Positions 1 to 7,207 of a DNA stretch of 42,309 bases are shown piece after piece. The notes beneath the pieces are model-generated. The model saw only the letters and a program-made list of their open reading frames with translations, was not told where the DNA came from and ran no database searches. The stretch comes from Oscillospiraceae bacterium (GTDB lineage Bacteria > Bacillota > Clostridia > Oscillospirales > Ruminococcaceae), in the NCBI GenBank assembly GCA_022787085.1, contig JALFVE010000019.1, forward strand, positions 1 through 42,309, read 5' to 3'. The stretch's first letter is position 1. Each line of letters begins with the position of its first letter. Made by a program: the position numbers and the translations under genes.

Positions 1-180
1 GTTGCAGTCGGCGGAAACTGTGCGGCAGCCGCAGCAGGAAATGTCCTTGGGGTAAAACTTTCTTTCGCCGTCGGAAAATTCAAGAGCGAGAAATCTTCTC
101 ATACTGTCGTCGTCCCTCTCGGTGGCGATAAAAACGGGACATTCGTTGCACATTATTCCGCAGCAGGAAACTGTTTCCAT
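1..180 (-). CDS. DUF3795-family Cys-rich protein (5' part only)
   Basis: The first 60 codons of a minus-strand gene that runs off the left edge of the window. The start ATG (178-180) follows a good ribosome site (AAAGGA, 191-196 region on the minus strand). The N-terminus contains CGIMCNECPVF and FIATERDDD, and further on CCGC, so it is rich in cysteine. This spacing of CG-x-x-C-x-x-CP followed by FIAT is what I know from DUF3795 proteins, small putative metal-binding proteins of anaerobes with no established function. The gene lies downstream of the histidine phosphatase and is separated from it by the inverted-repeat element at 202-379. The C-terminus is not visible. Confidence 0.7.
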   Translation of the reverse strand, partial: METVSCCGIMCNECPVFIATERDDDSMRRFLALEFSDGERKFYPKDISCCGCRTVSADCN

Positions 181-201
181 ATTATTCTATCCTTTCAGTT
201 C

Positions 202-379
202 ATACTAATCTTTGATCGTTCTATAGACAAAGGTGGCAGATAGAACGCTGCCAATCTAGGAAAGCGACCGCAGGCGGGCTGTCGCCCGGCAAGGGAGTGT
301 TGCTTTATAAAGCAACCTGACGACGAGTGGCTGCGTTATAGCTGTCGAATTTGTCTATAGGTTGGTTAAAGATTAGTAT
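202..379. repeat. MITE-like multi-hairpin element with inverted-repeat ends
   Basis: The two ends are imperfect inverted repeats: ATACTAATCTTT (202-213) plus CTATAGACAAA (221-231) on the left match TTTGTCTATAG (350-360) plus AAAGATTAGTAT (368-379) on the right, separated by a 7-base mismatched block. Inside are short hairpins: GGCAG/CTGCC (235-252), GCGAC/GTCGC (264-285), the perfect palindrome GTTGCTTTATAAAGCAAC (299-316) and CGAC/GTCG (321-347). The whole would fold like a cloverleaf. It has no coding capacity. The outer ends carry TA, which could be a target duplication or part of the repeat. Its last base forms part of the stop codon of the neighbouring phosphatase gene. It may be a non-autonomous mobile element or a structured RNA; mobility is inference. 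Confidence 0.6.
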
Positions 380-1104
380 TAGTCGTGGCGTTCATCGGAA
401 TCGTAGATCTCACAGAACCGTGCGGCAAATGCGGGCGGCTCACCCTCTGCATACAGATGTCCCGTATCTCCGAAGGCATTCATTCTGAAGCAGGCAATGC
501 CCTCTCTGCGCTCCTCGGTGGTAAGCACCGTTACCGAGGTGGGAGCGGCGCAGAAGCCCTGCCATAGCACTACGGGAGATATTCCCAGAAGATGTCCCAG
601 CATTACACATTCCACGCCGAAATGGCAGAACAGGGCGATCACATCTCTGTTGGGTGAGACTGCACGGTAGATGTTTCCCTCTCTGCGGTAGCCGTGGCGC
701 TCGATAATTTCATCAATTCCCTTATATACCCGCTCCGCTTCGGCTATGACATTTCCGCTTTTCATCGTGGGAGTTGTGTGCCACAGCTCACTGCTGTAAT
801 ATTCCTCATGTGCTGTCCATACAGCGGGGAGCTGATCCCATGGGATACGCTCCTCGCCCGTCAGTTCATCAATTACGGGGGCGTGAAATTCCCTCAGCCA
901 CGGGCAGGTCTCGCCATGGGCATTTTTGGCTTTCAGGGTATATTCCGCTGTCGCCTGCGCTCTGCCCAGAGGGGAGAGATAATAATAGTCGATTTTTTCA
1001 TTTATAAGCCGCTTTGCCAGCAGCTCTGCCTCTCTTTTTCCCTTTTCGGTGAGGGAGTCATGCTCGTAATCAGGGTCGCCGTGGCGGATTATCAGTATTT
1101 TCAT
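379..1104 (-). CDS. Histidine phosphatase (phosphoglycerate mutase-like) family protein
   Basis: A 241-residue protein of the branch-2-like histidine phosphatase superfamily. The catalytic RHG is at residues 7-9, a second conserved arginine at 48 (SPLGRAQAT), an acidic residue at 72 (REFH) and the second catalytic histidine at 161 (FCHFG). These are the expected phospho-histidine pocket residues, so phosphatase or mutase activity is likely; the substrate cannot be told. The start at 1104 has a GGAAGGA ribosome site. It follows the lipoprotein gene by 18 bases and is probably transcribed with it. The stop codon TAA (379-381) overlaps the end of the inverted-repeat element, so the C-terminus may have been set by that insertion. 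Confidence 0.85.
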   Translation of the reverse strand: MKILIIRHGDPDYEHDSLTEKGKREAELLAKRLINEKIDYYYLSPLGRAQATAEYTLKAKNAHGETCPWLREFHAPVIDELTGEERIPWDQLPAVWTAHEEYYSSELWHTTPTMKSGNVIAEAERVYKGIDEIIERHGYRREGNIYRAVSPNRDVIALFCHFGVECVMLGHLLGISPVVLWQGFCAAPTSVTVLTTEERREGIACFRMNAFGDTGHLYAEGEPPAFAARFCEIYDSDERHD

Positions 1105-1122
1105 AAGGCTTTTTCCTTCCGT

Positions 1123-2397
1123 TTAGTTTAATGAATAAGGATATCTGTATTCGCTGACTCTCCACAAGCCGTCCTCGCAGCGCTCTATCACAAAATTGCC
1201 GCCGTCGGTATAGCCTGTGAAATTGCCCGATTCATCGTATTTTTCCTGCCTTGAGCGGAAAACCATTTTGTCCTCGGATACGGTCACATCGGAAAAGGTC
1301 AGGGTGCCGAGAGTAAAGTCCCAGCCGCCGTCTCCCGCAATGCCGTACAGCTCGCCGTTTATGTCCGTATATCTCTGAGGTGCATTGAGAAACAGCTTTT
1401 CGGCGGTCTTAGGCGTGAATATGCCGTTCAGATATCTTTTCAGGTCCTTTGTGGAGGAAAAACGGCTGTCGTCTATTTTAAAATAATAATCCGCTGAGTC
1501 GGGCTCGTTCTGACGGGGTATCTCAATGTAATTTTCCCAGTCGGATATATTGAAGGCGGTCATGGTGAAATACTGAGCTGCGGAATTTGCTGCCGCCCAG
1601 CAGGCATAGCCGAAATAAAGAGGGTCGCTTTCGGTTATTTCCTCATAGCCTGCCACAAGGCGTGGGACGGTGTATTCAAATTTCAGGGTCTTTATCCTGA
1701 CCCTGCTTTCGATTGGTCGGGGGTTGCCTTCGTCATCGTAAAGATTGCCCTCGTCTACGGTTATCTCATAGATGAATTTATCAGGCTCGCTGTGATACAG
1801 CATGGTCCTGTCCAGATAATCATGGGATATTTCCTCATATTCTCCGTCTCCGTCGGGATCCTCCGAGCTTACCATTTTTATCTCCCTCAGCTCGCCGTCC
1901 CTGTCAACGGTGTACATCCTGCTGACATTGTAAATGGCGCTGTCGGGAGACTTGTCCAGCTCCTCCTGCGTGATACTAAAGGTGAACTGGATTATGTCGG
2001 GGATGTATGTGTCGTCAATATCATTCTTGATGAGCTTTACCGCTCCCGATGCGCCCTCCTGGCTGTATGGGAAGGATGGGGTATAGCCCGAGGGGGCGGT
2101 TATTATGAAATCACGGGTCTCGTAGCGGTTGTTTTCTACAGTCACGGCTATTTCCTCGGGATATTCGCCCTGCCTTACGGTGAGTAGATAATTTTCCGCT
2201 GCTCCTCTAAGCTCAAAGCTGTATTTTGAAAAGGGTTCTTCGGTTTCGGAGGACAGCTCTGCCGCTGCTCCTGCGGTGCTCTCGGATACCGAGGTCGCTT
2301 CCGTTACGCTTTCTTCGGGCTGTGAGCCTTCGCAGCCGCTCAGAAGAAGCACTGCCGCTGCAATTAACGAAAATATTTTTACTGCCTTTTTTTTCAT
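1123..2397 (-). CDS. Putative secreted lipoprotein of unknown function
   Basis: A 424-residue protein starting MKKKAVKIF, with a hydrophobic stretch and a lipobox LLSGC at residues 17-21, so it should be lipid-anchored on the outside of the membrane. A Ser/Thr/Glu-rich spacer follows, then a mostly polar body with an acidic DPDGDGEYEE segment and many beta-strand-like stretches. I do not recognise a named domain. The ATG at 2397 has an AGAAAGG site; a longer frame to 2448 is ruled out because it would start inside and upstream of the promoter at 2420-2448. The gene is divergent from ffs and probably co-transcribed with the histidine phosphatase downstream. Confidence 0.75.
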   Translation of the reverse strand: MKKKAVKIFSLIAAAVLLLSGCEGSQPEESVTEATSVSESTAGAAAELSSETEEPFSKYSFELRGAAENYLLTVRQGEYPEEIAVTVENNRYETRDFIITAPSGYTPSFPYSQEGASGAVKLIKNDIDDTYIPDIIQFTFSITQEELDKSPDSAIYNVSRMYTVDRDGELREIKMVSSEDPDGDGEYEEISHDYLDRTMLYHSEPDKFIYEITVDEGNLYDDEGNPRPIESRVRIKTLKFEYTVPRLVAGYEEITESDPLYFGYACWAAANSAAQYFTMTAFNISDWENYIEIPRQNEPDSADYYFKIDDSRFSSTKDLKRYLNGIFTPKTAEKLFLNAPQRYTDINGELYGIAGDGGWDFTLGTLTFSDVTVSEDKMVFRSRQEKYDESGNFTGYTDGGNFVIERCEDGLWRVSEYRYPYSLN

Positions 2398-2419
2398 TTT
2401 ATCAGACCTTTCTGCTACT

Positions 2420-2448
2420 ATTATAGCAGATATTTCCCCTGTTTGCAA
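2420..2448 (-). promoter_or_regulatory. Promoter of lipoprotein-phosphatase operon
   Basis: On the minus strand, a -35 TTGCAA (2443-2448) is separated by exactly 17 bases from a -10 TATAAT (2420-2425), which is preceded by TGC, an extended -10. Transcription should start about 10-15 bases before the lipoprotein ribosome site. Confidence 0.8.
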
Positions 2449-2505
2449 TTACAATTGGGTTACAAGTCGGTGAAGAAAACTGTGAAACTTTTTTTGAAAA
2501 AACCC

Positions 2506-2534
2506 TTGCAATTTGAAAAAGAATATGCTATAAT
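2506..2534 (+). promoter_or_regulatory. Promoter of ffs
   Basis: A -35 TTGCAA (2506-2511), a 17-base spacer and a -10 TATAAT (2529-2534) preceded by TGC. The predicted start is near 2541, about 12 bases before the terminal stem of the SRP RNA. Confidence 0.85.
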
Positions 2535-2552
2535 ACTTTTCAGATGGTCGCA

Positions 2553-2678
2553 ATCCGATATATAGGTGTGCGGGCCCTGTGCAACAAAACACCGTGAACC
2601 ATGTCAGGCGGGGAACCGAGCAGCATTAAGCGGGACGTTTCGTGTGCCGCAGCAAGCCTGCACACCTATGTATCGGAT
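2553..2678 (+). ncRNA. ffs: Signal recognition particle RNA, small bacterial (4.5S) type
   Basis: The apical domain reads GTCAGG, a stem GG-GGAA-CC with a GGAA tetraloop, then GAGCAGC (2603-2624). This is the conserved Ffh-binding helix 8. The ends pair through a 19-base stem, 2553-2571 with 2660-2678, with one G-U pair. The RNA therefore lacks the Alu domain found in the long SRP RNA of Bacillus. It has a strong promoter with start near 2541. No clear U-tract terminator follows, so transcription may continue into the TPR gene and dnaX. An ffs gene upstream of dnaX is a known arrangement in Firmicutes. Confidence 0.88.
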
Positions 2679-2712
2679 TATTTATTTGCACCTTAGGAGT
2701 TGTAAAATTTAA

Positions 2713-3624
2713 GTGAAAAAATCTTTTTTGTCCCGAATTTGGGGCACTTTTGAAAAGTCCGCTCCCGCAGGGCTTATTGCAGTGTGGCTTCTTTCCGGGC
2801 TGATGATCGTTTCCGGCATAACGGATAACAATTCTTATTATATTACCGCAGGCGCCGGTGTGATAGGAGCTTCTGCCATTATTCAGATAATAGTTCTTCT
2901 TTCAACGGCGTTCCCCGGGGTGAAGTCCGATTTCGTTTCCGATTACGACAGGGAAGTAATCGGAAATGCATTTTCGGCGGGCGGAAAGAGACGGCTGTTT
3001 TTCGAGGGCTTCGAGCTTTTCCGAAATGATGAGAACGAGGACGCTCTCGAATGCTTCAGAGAGCTGTGCGGCAAGTCCCTTTCCGACAGGGAAAAGGGTG
3101 TGCTTGCTTTTTATACCGCTATCTGCTACAATCGGCTGGGGTATTCCACAAATGCCGCTCATCAGGCGATGATCGCTGCCGATAACGGCGTTCAGGTCCC
3201 CGAGGCGCTGCTTATGGCGGCAAGGAGCTTTAATGTGTCCGCAAGCTATTCCTCTGCCGCAGAGGTCTATGAGAGGCTTCTTCCCATTGCTGAGGAACGG
3301 GGGATATTTCCCTTTTTATACAACGAAATGGGCAAAATGTACCTCTCCGCCAATGATCCCGCTCACAGCAGGCAGGCTTTTGACAAGGCTGTGGAGATGG
3401 GCTGCGATCCTATTACCGCTCAGGGCGGGCTTGCCCTTGCGGATCTTATGGAGGGCAAAGAGGACAATGCCTGCGAGCGCTACCGCCTTGCTCTTATTGC
3501 AAGGATATCCGATACCGAAGGGTATAAGGATTACTGCGCCGATATCTGCGAAGCAAACGGATATCAGAGGGATTTCTTTGAGGAGCATCTGAAGGAGCGC
3601 TATCACAGGACGGCGGCAAGGTGA
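2713..3624 (+). CDS. Membrane-anchored TPR-repeat protein
   Basis: A 303-residue protein with two predicted membrane helices near the N-terminus (about residues 18-36 and 45-66), followed by a soluble helical region with tetratricopeptide-like repeats (FEGFELFRNDENEDALECF, then LYNEMGKMYLSANDPAHSRQAF). TPR domains usually mediate protein contacts; no specific role can be given. The start is GTG at 2713, with TAGGAG at 2694-2699 about 13 bases upstream, a somewhat long spacing. It lies between ffs and dnaX, 32 bases before dnaX, so it is probably in the same transcription unit. Confidence 0.75.
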   Translation: MKKSFLSRIWGTFEKSAPAGLIAVWLLSGLMIVSGITDNNSYYITAGAGVIGASAIIQIIVLLSTAFPGVKSDFVSDYDREVIGNAFSAGGKRRLFFEGFELFRNDENEDALECFRELCGKSLSDREKGVLAFYTAICYNRLGYSTNAAHQAMIAADNGVQVPEALLMAARSFNVSASYSSAAEVYERLLPIAEERGIFPFLYNEMGKMYLSANDPAHSRQAFDKAVEMGCDPITAQGGLALADLMEGKEDNACERYRLALIARISDTEGYKDYCADICEANGYQRDFFEEHLKERYHRTAAR

Positions 3625-3656
3625 GTTCTGCTTTATTATCGTGAAAGGAGGAGCTT

Positions 3657-5273
3657 ATGTATCAGGCACTTTACAGAAAATACCGTCCTGCCACATTTGA
3701 GGACGTTATTTCACAGCCCCACATAACCGCTGCACTGAAAAATCAGATAATGAACGGCAGGACTGCTCATGCCTATTTATTCACAGGCTCCCGGGGAACG
3801 GGTAAGACCACCTGCGCACGAATATTCGCAAAGGCGCTTAACTGCGAGCATCCCGTAAACGGAAGCCCCTGCGGCGAATGTGACATCTGTCGGGACGCCG
3901 ATAATTTCGCTCTTTCCGACATTATCGAGATAGATGCTGCCTCCAACAACTCCGTTAACGATGCAAGAGAGCTGAGAGAGGCTGCGGAATATACACCCGA
4001 GAGGTGCAGATACAAGGTCTACATTATCGACGAGGTCCATATGCTCTCAAAGGACGCATTCAACGCCCTTCTGAAGCTTATTGAGGAGCCTCCCGATCAT
4101 ATCAAATTCATTATGGCGACCACCGAGCTTCACAAGGTGCTGCCGACCATATTGTCCCGCTGTCAGAGATTTGACTTTAACCGAATAAAGAGCGAGGATA
4201 TTGCAGCAAGGCTTCAATATGTTGCACGGAATGAAAATATCACTCTTTCCGAGGACGGCGCCGAGCTTATTGCCAAGGCTGCCGACGGAGGTATGAGAGA
4301 CGCTCTTTCCATTCTGGACAGATGCATTGCATTTTCCGAGAATGTTACCGCAGAGGTGGTTTCCGAGGCTGCGGGCATTGCGGGAAGAGAGCATCTTTTC
4401 ACCATTGCCGAGGCTTGTGCCGACAGAGACGCTGCCAAGGCGCTGGGCGTCATTTCCGAGCTTTACGACAGATCAAAGGATATGCAGAGACTCTGTGAGG
4501 AGCTTGCTTTGCAGTTTCGAAATGTTATGATAGCGATTTCCGCTCCCGACCGCACAGACGTTATTGTCTGCCTGCCTTCGGAGCTGGAGACTATAAATAG
4601 AATTGCTTCAAAGCTGACGCTCCCGCAGGTATTGGGCTTTCTGGATATGCTTTCCGAATGTGCCGAGCGAATGGGTCGCTCCCTTGCAAAGCGCATTGAT
4701 ATGGAGATGTGCATTATCAGAATGTGCAGCGGCGGCTCTCAGAGGAATCCTGCTGACGGGGCGGAGATCGCTGCGCTGAACTCCAAGATATCCGCTCTTG
4801 AAAACAAGCTAAAAAGCGGCGCTTATGCCCCTGCAGAGCCGCAGAGACAGGTTCTCCCTCCCAAAAGAGAGCCTGTTAAGGATATTTCCTCGGCTCCCGA
4901 GGGTGCGCAGTTTGTCTATATTGACAGATGGTTCGATGTTATCGAGAGAATGAAGGAGGTATGTCCTGCGCTGGCTCCTCCCCTCGTTAATTCCTACGGC
5001 TACAATATGGGCGGCAAGCTTGTTATCAACAGCAGGGAAAATCTTATCAAGGTCCTGCTCAAATCCTCCGAAAACAAGGCAAGGATACTGGAGACGGTAA
5101 AGGAAATAACGGGTCTTTCCCTGTCCACCGTTCTCATGGGATACAGAGAGAGCCTTGACAGGTCGGGTGCTAAGCCCGTTTCCGAGGACAAGCCCTCTTC
5201 CGATCCCGCTGCGAATATGGAGGGGCTGATGAAAAAGGCAGAGCAGGGCGGCGTTCCAATCGAAGAAGAATAA
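3657..5273 (+). CDS. dnaX: DNA polymerase III subunit gamma/tau
   Basis: The ATPase of the sliding-clamp loader, 538 residues. The Walker A motif GSRGTGKT is at residues 44-51, zinc-binding cysteines at 63, 72, 75 and 78, Walker B with DEVH at 125-128 and the sensor SRC at 167-169. The C-terminal 180 residues hold the weakly conserved tau-like region. The start at 3657 has an AAAGGAGGAG site. The gene is followed by ebfC and recR, the standard Firmicute replication/repair cluster. I saw no obvious frameshift signal that would make a short gamma form, but did not search exhaustively. Confidence 0.95.
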   Translation: MYQALYRKYRPATFEDVISQPHITAALKNQIMNGRTAHAYLFTGSRGTGKTTCARIFAKALNCEHPVNGSPCGECDICRDADNFALSDIIEIDAASNNSVNDARELREAAEYTPERCRYKVYIIDEVHMLSKDAFNALLKLIEEPPDHIKFIMATTELHKVLPTILSRCQRFDFNRIKSEDIAARLQYVARNENITLSEDGAELIAKAADGGMRDALSILDRCIAFSENVTAEVVSEAAGIAGREHLFTIAEACADRDAAKALGVISELYDRSKDMQRLCEELALQFRNVMIAISAPDRTDVIVCLPSELETINRIASKLTLPQVLGFLDMLSECAERMGRSLAKRIDMEMCIIRMCSGGSQRNPADGAEIAALNSKISALENKLKSGAYAPAEPQRQVLPPKREPVKDISSAPEGAQFVYIDRWFDVIERMKEVCPALAPPLVNSYGYNMGGKLVINSRENLIKVLLKSSENKARILETVKEITGLSLSTVLMGYRESLDRSGAKPVSEDKPSSDPAANMEGLMKKAEQGGVPIEEE

Positions 5274-5340
5274 GCTTATAACGGAAAAATTTCCGTTTAA
5301 TAAATCAATATAATTACTTATTTCAAAGGAGAATTTTACT

Positions 5341-5688
5341 ATGAAGGCAAGATTACCACAGGGCATGGCAGGCGGCGCTCAGAATATGCAGAGCATTATC
5401 AAGCAGGCTCAGAAAATGCAGGAGCAGATCACCAATGTTCAGGAGGAGATCGAGAATGAGACCTTTACCGCTACCACAGGCGGCGGTGTGATCGAGATCA
5501 CCATGAACGGCAGAAAGCAGGTCCAGAGCCTTACCATCAAGCCCGAGGTCGTTGACAAGGACGATGTTGAGACCCTTCAGGATCTTATCATCAGCGCTGT
5601 TAACGAGTGCGTAAAGCAGATCGAGGAGACCTCCGAGGCTAAGATGGGCGCTGTAACAGGCGGCGTTTCCTTCCCCGGTCTTTTCTGA
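5341..5688 (+). CDS. ebfC: YbaB/EbfC family nucleoid-associated protein
   Basis: A 115-residue protein with the YbaB/EbfC features: an N-terminal Gln/Met-rich helix (MQSIIKQAQKMQEQITNVQEE), the central TATTGGGVIEITMNG strand pair and the C-terminal CVKQIEE helix ending in GLF. Family members form tweezer-shaped dimers that bind DNA. The gene sits between dnaX and recR as in most bacteria. An AAAGGAG site precedes the ATG. The 67-base gap after dnaX holds a short palindrome (5280-5297) without a T-tract, so read-through is likely. Confidence 0.92.
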   Translation: MKARLPQGMAGGAQNMQSIIKQAQKMQEQITNVQEEIENETFTATTGGGVIEITMNGRKQVQSLTIKPEVVDKDDVETLQDLIISAVNECVKQIEETSEAKMGAVTGGVSFPGLF

Positions 5689-5753
5689 TAATAAATTCTT
5701 TTTCAGGGCGGCCGATGCCGCCCGCAGCTTCTTTTTGAAAGGTATGATGATTC

Positions 5754-6356
5754 GTGGCAAACAGCACAGCTCTCCCTCTTGTTCTCCTTGCCGAGCAGTT
5801 TGCAAAGCTCCCCGGAATAGGCATGAAAACCGCTCAGAGGCTTGCTTATTTTGTTATGGGAATGAGCGATGAGGAGGCAAAGGAGTTTGCCGACGCCATT
5901 ATCAATGCTCATTCAACTGTAAAGGAATGCAGCATTTGCCGGAATCTCACCGACGGCGGCATATGCCCCATCTGCTCCGACGACCTGAGAGATACTTCCG
6001 TTATCTGCGTGGTTGAAACGCCCAAGGATATCGCCGCTTTCGAGCGGACAAATGAGTATAAGGGCGTTTATCATGTGCTTCACGGGCTTATTTCCCCCCT
6101 TGACGGGATCACGCCCGAGCAGATTCGTATCAAGGAGCTGCTTGACAGGATAAAAACAGGCAAGGTCTCCGAGGTCATCATGGCAACGAATCCCACCGTT
6201 GAGGGGGAGGCTACTGCCATGTATATCTCAAAGCTTTTGAAGCCCTTGGGCGTTAAGGTGACTCGTCTTGCATTCGGGCTTCCCATCGGCGGCACTCTGG
6301 AATTTGCGGATGAGGTCACATTATTCAAGGCTTTGGAGAATAGAAGTGAAATATAG
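5754..6356 (+). CDS. recR: Recombination mediator protein RecR
   Basis: A 200-residue protein with the helix-hairpin-helix [13 protein letters not shown] (residues 19-31), a four-cysteine zinc finger (C59, C62, C71, C74) and a Toprim domain starting [13 protein letters not shown]. The Walker-B-like [15 protein letters not shown] segment is intact. It acts with RecF/RecO in loading RecA at gaps. The start is GTG at 5754, placed by the GAAAGG site at 5737-5742 and by the conserved N-terminus. It ends the ffs-dnaX-ebfC-recR run, and the tRNA promoter follows about 60 bases later. Confidence 0.95.
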   Translation: MANSTALPLVLLAEQFAKLPGIGMKTAQRLAYFVMGMSDEEAKEFADAIINAHSTVKECSICRNLTDGGICPICSDDLRDTSVICVVETPKDIAAFERTNEYKGVYHVLHGLISPLDGITPEQIRIKELLDRIKTGKVSEVIMATNPTVEGEATAMYISKLLKPLGVKVTRLAFGLPIGGTLEFADEVTLFKALENRSEI

Positions 6357-6416
6357 TATATATGCACAAGTTTTGCAATTTTATTTGTGCAAATATACAA
6401 ATGTGGTAAAATGGGC

Positions 6417-6445
6417 TTGATTTTTAATGGAAAATGTGTTATGAT
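6417..6445 (+). promoter_or_regulatory. Promoter of the tRNA-Gln pair
   Basis: A -35 TTGATT (6417-6422), a 17-base spacer and a -10 TATGAT (6440-6445) preceded by TGT (extended -10). The first tRNA starts about 50 bases downstream. Confidence 0.7.
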
Positions 6446-6497
6446 ATTAAAGTCGTCAGGGACGTTACCATTAAGCTTGAAGCCCTTATGCCGATAT

Positions 6498-6572
6498 TGG
6501 GATATAGCCAAGCGGTAAGGCAACGGACTTTGACTCCGTCATTCGTGGGTTCAAATCCCGCTATCCCAACCA
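6498..6572 (+). tRNA. tRNA-Gln (anticodon TTG)
   Basis: Acceptor stem TGGGATA pairs with TATCCCA, followed by discriminator A and an encoded CCA (6570-6572). The anticodon arm ACGGA-CTTTGAC-TCCGT gives anticodon TTG, reading CAA. The T-arm carries GGTTCAAATCC. Confidence 0.95.
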
Positions 6573-6578
6573 ATATAC

Positions 6579-6655
6579 TGGGGTGTAGCCAAGCGGCTAA
6601 GGCACTTGACTCTGACTCAAGCATTTCCGGGGTTCAAATCCCTGCACCCCAACCA
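6579..6655 (+). tRNA. tRNA-Gln (anticodon CTG)
   Basis: Acceptor stem TGGGGTG pairs with CACCCCA, with encoded CCA at 6653-6655. The anticodon arm CTTGA-CTCTGAC-TCAAG gives anticodon CTG, reading CAG. It is only six bases after the TTG isoacceptor and clearly similar to it, so a tandem duplication with anticodon change is likely. Confidence 0.95.
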
Positions 6656-6662
6656 AAATTAA

Positions 6663-6700
6663 AACCTCAAGCAGTTTTCTCTGCTTGAGGTTTTTGCTTT
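6663..6700 (+). terminator. Intrinsic terminator after the tRNA pair
   Basis: A perfect 10-bp stem CCTCAAGCAG/CTGCTTGAGG (6665-6674 with 6681-6690) with a 6-base loop and a T-rich tail TTTTTGCTTTT. The Nudix gene begins only about 17 bases after it. Confidence 0.9.
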
Positions 6701-6717
6701 TATGGAGGAATGATACA

Positions 6718-7206
6718 ATGGGTAAAACAGACTGCTGTTTCAGGCAGGGAAATGAATGGTTCCGATACAGGGTGGGTGCGGTCATCGTATCGGGGGAATA
6801 TGCTCTTTTTGCAAAAAGCGATATGGATGATTATTACTACACCGTCGGCGGGGGAGTCCACGTTGGCGAACATTCCGAGGAGGCTGTTTTAAGGGAGGTC
6901 TTTGAGGAAACGGGGGAGCGGTTTGAAATTGAACGTCCTCTTTGTCTGGTTGAGAATTTCTTTTTCGGAGACGGGTCTCTGGATGGGCTTGACTGCCATG
7001 TTATCGAGTATTACTATCTGATGAAGCCTGTGGCGAAAAAGGAAATAACCATTTCAAGTGTAACGGCAAGCGGCGCAGATGAAAAAATGCACTGGCTGCC
7101 CATAAGCAGACTTTCGGAATACGATATCCGTCCGAATATCGCCAAAAGGCTTGCCATGGCTCCTCCCGAGAGCTTTACTGCTTTTGTGAATGAGGAAAGG
7201 CGATAA
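6718..7206 (+). CDS. Nudix hydrolase
   Basis: A 162-residue protein with a complete Nudix box at residues 45-67 (G-x5-E, seven residues, REVFEETGE), the Mg-binding pyrophosphohydrolase motif that cleaves nucleoside diphosphates linked to another moiety. The substrate cannot be inferred. The ATG at 6718 has GGAGGA at 6704-6709 with ideal spacing; an upstream in-frame start at 6685 would lie inside the terminator and is rejected. No own promoter is evident. Its stop is one base from the convergent stop of the flippase gene. Confidence 0.88.
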   Translation: MGKTDCCFRQGNEWFRYRVGAVIVSGEYALFAKSDMDDYYYTVGGGVHVGEHSEEAVLREVFEETGERFEIERPLCLVENFFFGDGSLDGLDCHVIEYYYLMKPVAKKEITISSVTASGADEKMHWLPISRLSEYDIRPNIAKRLAMAPPESFTAFVNEERR

Positions 7207-7207
7207 C

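Noticed and set aside
2398-2448. An upstream start for the lipoprotein gene at 2448
   Set aside because: It would begin in the promoter and place 17 polar residues before the signal peptide.
5280-5297. Palindrome AACGGAAA/TTTCCGTT after dnaX as a terminator
   Set aside because: The loop would be only two bases and no T-tract follows; dnaX-ebfC-recR is normally read through.
6361-6395. GCACAA...TTTGTGC repeat after recR as a terminator or operator
   Set aside because: The arms are short, the loop is long and no T-tract follows. It resembles the CACAAA palindromes near 42000 only loosely.
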